Program-made: the position numbers and the translations under genes
Notes under the pieces: model-generated
Seen by the model: the letters and a program-made list of their open reading frames with translations, nothing else
Databases searched by the model: none
Told to the model about the DNA's origin: nothing
In this document: in pieces, positions 52,534 to 63,400 of the stretch
How the letters are laid out: each line of letters starts with the position of its first letter
Numbering within the stretch: position 1 is the first letter of the stretch
From: Flectonema sp. DT1601
Taxonomy: Eukaryota; Euglenozoa; Diplonemea; Diplonemida; Diplonemidae
Direction of reading: 5' to 3'
Length of the DNA: 64,000 nucleotides
NCBI GenBank assembly: GCA_964019425.1
Contig: OZ025800.1
Coordinates: 1,189,501-1,253,500 of the forward strand

Positions 52534-54174
52534 ATGTTTAGGTGTGCTGTTCGTCGCCTAAGTACTCCCTCAACCTCTCGTAGGTGGAACTCGTTGAATG
52601 GAAATGATGAGGAGCTGGTATTAGCATCAGACCCGGATTCGATAAACAAGTACGCTTGGAAATTAGACAGGGACAAAGAAATTGTTAAAGCAACTCAATT
52701 CATTGCCTCCGAAACAAGTGTATTGGACATGGATAATGCTGCTGGAATGTTGAAAATTATTCCGGACGAAAATCCCATCTCGATTGATGAAAAAAATATT
52801 GAAAAGGGAGATACGATAACGAGCTTTGTAATTTTAAGAAAGCCGTGTGAGAAGACGCAACCTAATATTTTGATGTTAGGCGATATAGCGACGAATTACA
52901 GTAGACTACCCAGCGGCAAGGATGATAATTTAGTTGTTGCTATTCGAAGTTCAGATGGTGGAGTAAATGTTGGTTACGGATTTTGGCAAAAGCGACTAAA
53001 AAAGTGTTTTGTTTTCTTATGGGTACGTGGTGCTCGATCACGCAACACAAAAGAAGAAATGAAAACACAAAGATACCTGACTGTGGGGAGGCAGTTTTGG
53101 TTCAGCCGCTTTTACAGGGCCTTAGAATTCAGACAGTCATTCATTGATTTCGAGCGAACTGATTGTTTTAGATTAATTGATGGTGACGTTGACGGCTGTC
53201 CCGCATTAACAGTAGATTTATTACGTACCTCAGCTCATATTGTTATTAATGATCAGATAGCTGTTTCGTACCTTCCATATTTAATTGAATACATGCAGAC
53301 CAGGACACCTTGTACATCTATTTATTGCAATGCATCGGCTAAAAAAATTACTATCCCAAAGCAATATTCGGGATATATTGGAGTGAATGAGGGCTTGCGT
53401 ACTCAGAAGGTTACTGAAAATGGGTTGCTATTTAATTTTATCCTGCGAAACGTAAAACACAACATCAACCCAGGATATCGATCCTGGAGGGAGGCAATTG
53501 AAGAATTCAGTTCTGGTCGAGATTGTGTGATCCTCAATGACGATAGTGGATCATCGCCTTGCTATGCCTTACGAGGTGGGGCAAATAAAGTTTTGATTGT
53601 TAATAATGATAATGTTTCAAGGAAGTTGTCGGAGGATAATATTAATTTAAACTTTCACAGAGAAGAAGTTCGTGCTAATCACTTAAAAGCTAATCAAGGT
53701 TTCGCATACCACTTCCCAAATATCGAAAGACAGCATGCCTACGCTTTTGGTACTCCTAGAACTTTCTTTCAGAGATTAGATGGAGAGCCTTTCGACTACT
53801 TTGCATTCAGCATCCCCGTCAGTTCTTCATCGCTAATACACACAGCAGTATCAATTGTTGTCAAAGCATTACGATTAGTGAGAGTAAATCCTGACCTCGG
53901 AAATACTGGTATCGTTCTTGTGAGGGGGGTATGTAGTTTTCTATTACTGTATAAAGAGAAAGGGAAATAAGCAACAACAAATAACAACCAACAACACCAC
54001 CAGTTTTACGACCCATTTGAGCTGAGACACATCGTTTCTGTTGCAGCCGCATCCGTGACGAGGGATGTGAGAATATTAAAACTTATTACTCCTCACGCGG
54101 ATGTTGAGAAGTCATTGCGAACGAAGGCCCGTCCAATATTTTGTGGGGTGGTGCTGGCTGTTAAAAACCATTAA
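52534..54174 (+). CDS. Degenerate RlmI-type rRNA methyltransferase-like protein, probably mitochondrial
   Basis: Exons 52534-53928 and 54004-54174 give 521 residues. The 75-base intron has a GTATGT donor and CACCACCAG acceptor in phase 0. The N-terminus (MFRCAVRRLSTPSTSRRW) is basic and Ser/Arg-rich with no acid, like a mitochondrial leader. From about residue 200 the protein follows the RlmI/RlmK family, which methylates a cytosine of large-subunit rRNA: FRLIDGDVDGCPALTVDLL matches the linker to the Rossmann domain, and exon 2 (DPFELRHIVSVAAASVTRDV, GVVLAV) gives the family's end. The usual glycine-rich SAM loop and the DPP-type motif after FD are not evident; FDYFAFSIP stands where IIDPP is expected. 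It may be an inactive assembly factor. The family link is strong; loss of activity is inferred by eye. Confidence 0.78.
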
Positions 54175-54633
54175 TTACAGTAAGTAGACGATATTGATAT
54201 TATAACCAATAGGTGGGTGACTCCTGTCACTCTCTTAGTACAATAACACTTGACGACTGTTATAGGAATCTCAAGCATGTTGTCGCACTGCTAACACTTA
54301 ATAGAAATTTCAATTAATGTTATTTTAAATTTCAATCATAACTATCAATTCGACAAATCAAACTCCCTTTTGGGCAATTCTTTGTTTGCTGAAGGGGTAG
54401 ACAACGTGGTATTTAAAGCTTTTGTGGAAAAGAAACGAAAAAAAAAAAAATCGGCAAACTTCACTTTTTTACTTACTCACACTTTTATTTTGTTGCGCAA
54501 CAGGTAGAAAATCCTAATAAAAGAAGAGGCTAGTTACGCTGCCACAATTCTCTTTCTACCGAACAATGGGTTTGTAGGTACAAAAAATATTTGTTTTAAA
54601 CTTTTTGGAATATATGCCACCTGATCTTCACAG
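54175..54633. other. Intergenic stretch
   Basis: About 460 bp, AT-rich, with no gene visible. It ends in CTGATCTTCACAG (54633), an acceptor for the short ORF that follows. Confidence 0.55.
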
Positions 54634-54650
54634 TAACGAATAATAACAAG

Positions 54651-54818
54651 ATGCCTCTGTTGGATCTCACTGTGGGAAGTGATGGAACGATTTCGTACGG
54701 TAATCCCGGAGCATCAAAGTCAGCAGATAAAAAGAAAAACATCAGCAGCAGTAATATCGATAAGAATGGCATGACACCCATCCCTTCAATGTACTCGATG
54801 GATATGAATTTGGATTAA
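54651..54818 (+). CDS. Candidate 55-residue small protein
   Basis: An ATG lies 18 bases downstream of a good pyrimidine-AG (54633), the same spacing seen at neighbouring genes. It opens 55 codons (MPLLDLTVGSDGTISYGNPG...) and ends in TAA. The composition is not low-complexity: a hydrophobic start, a Gly/Ser/Asp turn-rich part, then a Lys-rich and a Met/Pro-rich end. No membrane span, signal or known motif is seen. It could be a real small gene or the first exon of one, since a GGTAAGT donor-like site lies at about 54855, but that is past the stop. Confidence 0.45.
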   Translation: MPLLDLTVGSDGTISYGNPGASKSADKKKNISSSNIDKNGMTPIPSMYSMDMNLD

Positions 54819-55214
54819 TAATATTGATTTCTGTTAATTGGAAAAGGATCGCTAGGGTAAGTACGGTTGTTGGCCCGAAAGATGGGGGGCACTTGGAGGC
54901 AAACTCGCTTTTGCAGTCCATTTTGTTAATGCATATTAACAAATACTTTGGCAATCCGGAGGTGAGGATGATCATTAACCTGCTTCGTTTTACACTTCTT
55001 CAAACTTACACTTTTTTTCGTTGAGGTTATATTTTTGAAATTTGATTGTTTTCAGTGTTGTTTTCCTTATTATATTCACAGTAGGGTTCTTATCAGTTGA
55101 GAGTTTGAAATGGTGTGTAGTCGGCTCGTTAAACATTATTGTGACAACTACGAAAGGAATAGTCTGACGATTGCTATCTGAAGTGTTTATGTTTCTTATT
55201 TCACAACCTAACAG
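54819..55214. other. Intergenic stretch
   Basis: About 400 bp with no gene visible. Several pyrimidine-AG sites occur (about 55056, 55081, 55095 and 55214), and the last best fits the P450 start. Confidence 0.55.
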
Positions 55215-55227
55215 CCAGCCAGTATTA

Positions 55228-56691
55228 ATGTCTTCGTTAGCCATCTACTTGGGAGCTCCAGCAGTGTTGCTTCTTGTGATGGTTGTGTTCTTCCATTTGA
55301 GGGAGGAGAAGAAGAGATCGTTAACAAAAGACCTTCCCAGCCCTGGAAATCATCTTCCGATACTTGGATTGGCACCAATGCTGATTAGACTTGCTCATGA
55401 AGGAGAAGTTTTCGAATGGCTTCACAAGCAGTGCAAATTATTTAATTACAAAACCTGGGTCTACTACTCCCCAGAGAGTACAGAGTTTATGTTATCAGAT
55501 CCGAGGGATGTTAAATATTGTTTTGCTACAAACTTTCTAAATTACGAACACACCTTGAGGCGACCGAAATTTGAAGTTATAACCGGGAAGGGGATATTCA
55601 CAGCTGATGGTGAACAGTGGAAGGAACATCGAAGACTTGCAGTGTCAATGTTTACCAGTTCAAGGTTGGATGCGATGCAATATGTTTTCGAAGCTCGTTC
55701 TAAAACCGTTACAACTCTACTGGCAGCTTCAAAGCAGAAGTTCATAGATATTCAATCTCTAATGTACAGCTATACCTTTGACAGTATTTGTGAAATCGCA
55801 CTTGGTGTTTCTTCAGATAGCATGGGTGGTGATGAACGCAGCCTTCAGTTTCAAGCTGCTTTTGACTCATGCCAAAGAATTGCTGCGAGGAGATTTATCA
55901 AAGCTTTCTGGCACATTGAAGAACTACTAGCTAAGATTGGTATTGGAAACGGTGAAGAAACGGAACTACGTCGCGATATTAAACTCGTAAATCAATTTAT
56001 TTATAATATAATCTCAAGTAGGACTCAAGAACAGTGGGATAACGGTAAGGACATTCTGTGTGTTTATAAACATCAGAAACCGGAAGTTGAAGAATCTGAG
56101 CTTCGAGATGTCGCACTGAACTTTATAATCGCAGGCCGGGATACGACTGCTGCTGCTGCCACTTGGATGTTATTGGAACTCTCAAAGTCTACCGAGGCAT
56201 TGGAAAGGGTTCGCGAAGAAATAAAAACTGAAAGCAGTGTATCAAACATGCACTATCTTCAGGCAGTCTTTTTAGAAACACTTCGTCTTCAGCCATCAGT
56301 TCCAATGGATGGAAAAACGTCCATCAATGATGACACTCTCCCGTCTGGTGTATTTGTACCTGCTGGTTCAAACGTAAATTTCCATCCTTGGTCATTTACT
56401 AAAAATCCAAATATCTTTGAGGACCCAGAATCATTTAAACCAGAGAGGTGGATTCTCCCAGACGGACATTGTAAAAACCCTGATCAGTATAGCTTTCCTC
56501 AGTTTAATATGGGACCCAGAATATGCCTTGGAAGAATCATGGCAGCGAATGAAGCAAAAACTATCATTTCAGAAATTGTGTCAAATTTTGACTTCTCTCT
56601 CGAGACTGGGTACGAAAGAAAATTTCATCACAGCGCTGTCATTCAGTCAAAGAATGGATTAATGTTGTCTTTTACCCCTAGAGCAGCGTAA
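55228..56691 (+). CDS. Cytochrome P450 (CYP4/CYP86-like)
   Basis: The frame is open from TTG 55171, with an ATG at 55189, but the ATG at 55228 is preferred: it lies 13 bases after AG (55214) and gives a standard P450 start, a membrane anchor (IYLGAPAVLLLVMVVFFHL), then a basic stretch and the Pro-rich hinge LPSPGNHLPILG. The product is 487 residues. The I-helix AGRDTTAAAATWM (from 302), the ExxR motif ETLR (350), PERW and the heme loop FNMGPRICLGR (426-436, Cys433) are all intact, so this should be an active ER monooxygenase. AGRDTTAAA and FNMGPRICLGR resemble the CYP4/CYP86/CYP704 clan, many of which hydroxylate fatty acids. Substrate is not predictable from sequence alone. Confidence 0.93.
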   Translation: MSSLAIYLGAPAVLLLVMVVFFHLREEKKRSLTKDLPSPGNHLPILGLAPMLIRLAHEGEVFEWLHKQCKLFNYKTWVYYSPESTEFMLSDPRDVKYCFATNFLNYEHTLRRPKFEVITGKGIFTADGEQWKEHRRLAVSMFTSSRLDAMQYVFEARSKTVTTLLAASKQKFIDIQSLMYSYTFDSICEIALGVSSDSMGGDERSLQFQAAFDSCQRIAARRFIKAFWHIEELLAKIGIGNGEETELRRDIKLVNQFIYNIISSRTQEQWDNGKDILCVYKHQKPEVEESELRDVALNFIIAGRDTTAAAATWMLLELSKSTEALERVREEIKTESSVSNMHYLQAVFLETLRLQPSVPMDGKTSINDDTLPSGVFVPAGSNVNFHPWSFTKNPNIFEDPESFKPERWILPDGHCKNPDQYSFPQFNMGPRICLGRIMAANEAKTIISEIVSNFDFSLETGYERKFHHSAVIQSKNGLMLSFTPRAA

Positions 56692-57456
56692 TCCTCTCTT
56701 ATTACGATTATTATTATTTTTTTTGTTGAAGCGTTATTTCCGATGTGTGTCCGACTTGTTTCCTTTTTTATTTTTACATTACCAGAATTAATAGTAAATT
56801 CCAATCAATCGTACTTTGTGTATTGAAAATGTGTGTCTACACAGTAGTTTAAGTGTGATGCTTCTCAATGGGAAATTATTTATTTCATTCTTTTTGATGT
56901 TTTTATTTTTAGTTTCCTCTCATCTTTTTTCGATATACTTGTAGAAAAACTTATGCTACTTGTTAACAATATTAGTTGATTTCATGATTACTTTCGCAGT
57001 CTAAACAATTTGAAAAGTTTTGTGACAAGCGATTACTTCACTCGACTGAAATTCGCTTTTTTCTATTAAAGAAGACATCTTGTTTTTGAGGCGTAGTCAT
57101 TCTCTTAATTTTTGTTTTCAAAGAGCAACCATCCAAGTGATGTATCTGTTTCATTGTATTAACAACAATGACAAGCATAAAACTAAAATATCCTCACTTT
57201 CCCTTTTTTGATAATTTGCAGCAATTTACACATCGTCGTATAACTTGTTTAATTGTACTTTTCTACAAAGCTTCTTAATCAATATTTCACCATAATCAAA
57301 TTACTTTAATGGAAGCATATGAACACTTGGGGTGTGCAGTGGGTGAAGAACCTTCCTCAACAAGCAGACCTGTCAACTTGTATTCAACTCTTTTAGTACA
57401 ATACCTTCGTATTGTAATATTACAAAAAAATAACAAAAAACATTTTTAATATTCAG
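56692..57456. other. Intergenic stretch
   Basis: About 765 bp, AT-rich, with no gene or clear repeat. It ends with a pyrimidine-AG at 57456. Confidence 0.6.
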
Positions 57457-57498
57457 ATTTAACAAATAATATTGTGAAGGAGAGTCTTCACTATAAAT

Positions 57499-60400
57499 AT
57501 GATATCGCGGATGGCATTACTGCTGTTGTTCTACGTCACGACTTCAAGTGCCGATGTTATCGGAAGCTGGTCGGATTCTGGAATCACATCGACAGTTGAA
57601 GTTGGGAATGACGTGAGGATAACAATGACCGGATTCAATGATGGATGGTTTGCTGTTGGGTTTGGAGGAAATACCATGGCCGCCACCGCATCTGCGATTG
57701 TTGTTGAGAACGGAGTTGCCCCTTACGAAAAAGTGTTGGGATCGCAAACCGCTGGTACCGACCCACCGGCAGTGTTGACGGTAGTATCAGACACCAGGAA
57801 TGGCCCATTCAGAATAGTAGTTGTAACCAGACCTATTGCTGGAGGTTCCGGGACGTACACTTTCCCATCAGCTGTTGGCAGCATTGATGTGATTTGGGCT
57901 GCTGGAATGGGTGCGTACGCCTACCACATGGGATTTAGAGGTGTCGGAATGATTGATTTTGCAGTCCCAACTCCTGCACCGCCAACTGCTCCGCCAACTG
58001 ACGCACCGTCAGCAATATCAGTTGTTGGAAGTTGGTCGGGTTCTGGAATCACTTCGACAGTTGAAGTTGGGACTGAGGTGAAGATAACAATGACCGGACC
58101 TAATGTCGGATATTTTTCTGTTGGGTTTGGTGGAAATACCATGGCCGCCACCGCATCTGCGATTGTTGTTGAGAACGGAGTTGCTCCTTACGAGAAAGTG
58201 TTAGGATCGCAAACTGCTGGTACCGACCCACCGGCAGTGCTGACGGTAATATCGGACACGGTGGATGGCGCAAACAGAGTAGTAGTTGTAACCAGACCTA
58301 TTGCTGGAGGTTCCGGAACGTACACTTTTCCAACAGCTGCTGGGAGCATTGATGTGATTTGGGCGAGTGGAGCAGGTGCGTATGTCTACCACGACGCGCG
58401 AGGTGCCAGTTCCATCCAATTTGCTGCTCCGGTAATAACACCTATCGAAGGGACTTGGTCGGGTTCTGGAATCACTTCGACAGTTGAAGTTGGGAATGAA
58501 GTGAGGATAACGATGACTGGGCCTAATGTCGGATATTTTTCCGTTGGGTTTGGAGGAAATGTCATGACTAACACCGCATCTGCGATTGTTGTTGAGAACG
58601 GAGTTGCTCCTTACGAGAAAGTGTTGGGATCGTATACCGCTGGTACCGATCCACCGGCAGTGTTGACGGTAGTATCAGACACCGTGGATGGCGCAAACAG
58701 GGTAGTAGTTGTAACCAGACCTATTGCTGGAGGTTCCGGAACGTACACTTTTCCAGTTTTTCCTGGGAGCATTGATGTGATTTGGGCGAGTGGGGCAGGT
58801 GCGTATGTCTACCACGACGCGCGAGGTGCCAGTTCCATGGATTTTGCTGCTCCGGTAATAACACCTATCGAAGGGACTTGGTCGGGTTCTGGAATCACTT
58901 CGACGGTTGAAGTTGGGAATGAAGTGAGGATAACGATGACCGGATTCAATGATGGATGGTTTGCTGTTGGGTTTGGAGGAAATACCATGGCTACCACCGC
59001 ATCTGCGATTGTTGTTGAGAACGGAGTTGCCCCTTACGAAAAAGTGTTGGGATCGCAAACCGCTGGTACCGACCCACCGGCAGTGTTGACGGTGGTATCA
59101 GACACCAGGAATGGCCCATTCAGAATAGTAGTTGTAACCAGACCTATTGCTGGAGGTTCCGGGACGTACACTTTCCCATCAGCTGTTGGCAGCATTGATG
59201 TGATTTGGGCTGCTGGAATGGGTGCGTACGCCTACCACATGGGATTTAGAGGTGTCGGAATGATTGATTTTGCAGTCCCAACTCCTGCACCGCCAACTGC
59301 TCCGCCAACTGACGCACCGTCAGCAATATCAGTTGTTGGAAGTTGGTCGGGTTCTGGAATCACTTCGACAGTTGAAGTTGGGACTGAGGTGAAGATAACA
59401 ATGACCGGACCTAATGTCGGATATTTTGCTGTTGGGTTTGGAGGAAATACCATGACTAACACCGCATCTGCGATTGTTGTTGAGAACGGAGTTGCTCCTT
59501 ACGAGAAAGTGTTAGGATCGCAAACTGCTGGTACCGATCCACCGGCAGTGCTGACGGTAATATCGGACACGGTGGATGGCGCAAACAGAGTGGTAGTTGT
59601 AACCAGACCTATTGCTGGAGGTTCCGGAACGTACACTTTTCCAACAGCTGCTGGGAGCATTGATGTGATTTGGGCGAGTGGGGCAGGTGCGTATGTCTAC
59701 CACGACGCGCGAGGTGCCAGTTCCATCCAATTTGCTGCTCCGGTAATAACACCTATCGAAGGGACTTGGTCGGGTTCTGGAATCACTTCGACAGTTGAAG
59801 TTGGGAATGAAGTGAGGATAACGATGACTGGGCCTAATGTCGGATATTTTTCCGTTGGGTTTGGAGGAAATGTCATGACTAACACCGCATCTGCGATTGT
59901 TGTTGAGAACGGAGTTGCTCCTTACGAGAAAGTGTTGGGATCGTATACCGCTGGTACCGATCCACCGGCAGTGTTGACGGTAGTATCAGACACCGTGGAT
60001 GGTGCAAACAGAGTAGTAGTTGTAACCAGACCTATTGCTGGAGGTTCCGGAACGTACACTTTTCCAGTTTTTCCTGGGAGCATTGATGTGATTTGGGCGA
60101 GTGGGGCAGGTGCGTATGTCTACCACGACGCGCGAGGTGCCAGTTCCATGGATTTTGCTGCTCCGGTAATAACACCTATCGAAGGGACTTGGTCGGGTTC
60201 TGGAATCACTTCGACGGTTGAAGTTGGGAATGAAGTGAGGATAACGATGACCGGATTCAATGATGGATGGTTTGCTGTTGGGTTTGGAGGAAATACCATG
60301 GCTACCACCGCATCTGCGATTGTTGTTGAGAACGGAGTTGCCCCTTACGAAAAAGTGTTGGGATCGCAAACCGCTGGTACCGACCCACCGGCAGTGTTGA

Positions 60401-63400
60401 CGGTAGTATCAGACACCAGGAATGGCCCATTCAGAATAGTAGTTGTAACCAGACCTATTGCTGGAGGTTCCGGGACGTACACTTTCCCATCAGCTGTTGG
60501 CAGCATTGATGTGATTTGGGCTGCTGGAATGGGTGCGTACGCCTACCACATGGGATTTAGAGGTGTCGGAATGATTGATTTTGCAGTCCCAACTCCTGCA
60601 CCGCCAACTGCTCCGCCAACTGACGCACCGTCAGCAATATCAGTTGTTGGAAGTTGGTCGGGTTCTGGAATCACTTCGACAGTTGAAGTTGGGACTGAGG
60701 TGAAGATAACAATGACCGGACCTAATGTCGGATATTTTTCCGTTGGGTTTGGTGGAAATACCATGGCCGCCACCGCATCTGCGATTGTTGTTGAGAACGG
60801 AGTTGCTCCTTACGAGAAAGTGTTAGGATCGCAAACTGCTGGTACCGACCCACCGGCAGTGCTGACGGTAATATCGGACACGGTGGATGGCGCAAACAGA
60901 GTAGTAGTTGTAACCAGACCTATTGCTGGAGGTTCCGGAACGTACACTTTTCCAACAGCTGCTGGGAGCATTGATGTGATTTGGGCGAGTGGAGCAGGTG
61001 CGTATGTCTACCACGACGCGCGAGGTGCCAGTTCCATCCAATTTGCTGCTCCGGTAATAACACCTATCGAAGGGACTTGGTCGGGTTCTGGAATCACTTC
61101 GACAGTTGAAGTTGGGAATGAAGTGAGGATAACGATGACTGGGCCTAATGTCGGATATTTTTCCGTTGGGTTTGGAGGAAATGTCATGACTAACACCGCA
61201 TCTGCGATTGTTGTTGAGAACGGAGTTGCTCCTTACGAGAAAGTGTTGGGATCGTATACCGCTGGTACCGATCCACCGGCAGTGTTGACGGTAGTATCAG
61301 ACACCGTGGATGGCGCAAACAGGGTAGTAGTTGTAACCAGACCTATTGCTGGAGGTTCCGGAACGTACACTTTTCCAGTTTTTCCTGGGAGCATTGATGT
61401 GATTTGGGCGAGTGGGGCAGGTGCGTATGTCTACCACGACGCGCGAGGAGCTGAGATGATGACTTTCACGGTAGCGACTCCCGTACTGCCAGCTGCGCGA
61501 ACTGACGCACCCTCGACAACATCATTTACTGGAAGTTGGTCAGGTTCTGGAATCACTTCGACAGTTGAGGTTGAGACTGAGGTGAGGATAACAATGACCG
61601 GACCTAATGTAGGATACTTTTCCGTTGGGTTTGGAGGAAATACCATGACTAACACCGCATCTGCGATTGTTGTTGAGAACGGAGTTGCTCCTTACGAGAA
61701 AGTGTTAGGATCGCAAACCGCTGGTACCGACCCACCGGCAGTGTTGACGGTAGTATCAGACACCGTGGATGGCGCAAACAGAGTGGTAGTTGTAACCAGA
61801 CCTATTGCTGGAGGTTCTGGGACGTACGCTTTTCCAACAGCTGCTGGGAGCATTGATGTGATTTGGGCGAGTGGAGCAGGTGCGTATGTCTACCACAACT
61901 CACGAGGTGATGGATCATTAACGTTTGTCTCTTCGAATCCTGCAGCGACACCGGCTCCGATATCTGATGCTCCGCCAACTGCTGTTCCAACTGCTGCTCC
62001 ACCCACTGCAGCTCCTCCAAGTATCTCAACAATCTCATCTGATGGAATTATTGCATCTGATCAAGTAACGGGAGTGACAACAGATGTTCGATTCTCATCA
62101 GACGAAGCAACAATCACAGTCAGAGGTCCTCCGGGAGTTTGGTTTGGAGTAGCATTCGGACAGATAAGAATGATGCCAACAGCTACTGCTTTCATTATAA
62201 CTAGCGGCAGTCCAACAACTGTTGAAGAACGAACTCTAACGGATCGAAGTGAAGGGACGTTGATTGACAGCATCCAGGGAGATAAGATAGTGTCAGATGC
62301 TATCGTCGGGGGAATGAGAGAAGTCGTTTTCATGAGAACTATGGCAGGACAGGGTGAGTCATTCACATTCGACACAACAGCTGCGAGTGTTGAAATGATG
62401 ACCGCCATGGGAAGAACTGCTGACTACACATCCGGTCACAGCGTGTCCTCAGGTTTAAATATCGGAGCATCAGCGCAGGTGTTCTCTCAACAGTTTTCAT
62501 TGACGTCACTCAACTTTGATGAAAATAAATTTCAGATGGTGATGAGATGTCAGGTAGGGTTATGGTGCGGTATATCTCTCGGCACTATGGAAGATGGACG
62601 TTCGATAACTTGCAGGGAACCTGGTCTTTGTGAGAACAGCAAGCTTGTGATTTCAGGTCCCCAGCCAGAAGCAATTCAAAAAGTCACCGTAACAGAGTTC
62701 GCAGTCGAAAATGGGTTCTTCACACTCACTGCAACTTTTGATGAAGTAGGCAGCGGGTTTGTATCTGGAGCTGCGATATTGTGGAGTGTTGGAACAGTAA
62801 CGAATGGTAATCTGGACAAACACGAAGACAATCAACGAGGAGGGCAGTTCCTCGCTACTGGAGGAACTAGAGATGTTGGAGATGACAAAACCCTCCGAAT
62901 TGGTTATTCCATGATCGCAATTGTTCTAATCGCCGGCATTGGTCTAGTTTCTGGTTTGATGTACTACCGCTACAATAAGAATGGACCAGACTTCATCAGC
63001 AAGAAGTTATTCAACTCTCACGCGGGTACAATCATTGCGATGATTGTTGTTGCAATTGCGTGTACGGTGTCATACTTCGCTTCTTATAGTACGGACGAGT
63101 GGTGGTATGGTACTGCTAACCCAGCCGTAATTACTCTTACAACAACTCTGTTACTATCCAGTGGAAGTATCGGACAGTTAGTAAAGATCTCAAGAGAGAG
63201 ATTAATAACATATCACAGATGGTTGGGAGTATCCTTCTTATTGTTTTCATCAATTCATGGAATTGGTTATCTAATCGACAGCTCTAACAATGACATCTTA
63301 GACCTGATGTGGAAAACTGACGACTATAAGGGAGCTGCTCCTCTTTACGGAGTCCTTTCCCTCCTATGCACCTTCTTAATGTTCTCGCTTTCCTTTATTA

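Noticed and set aside
57544-62408. A series of 60-127 codon minus-strand frames repeating every 1,311 bp
   Set aside because: They are antisense shadows of the DOMON array, whose + frame encodes recognisable domains.
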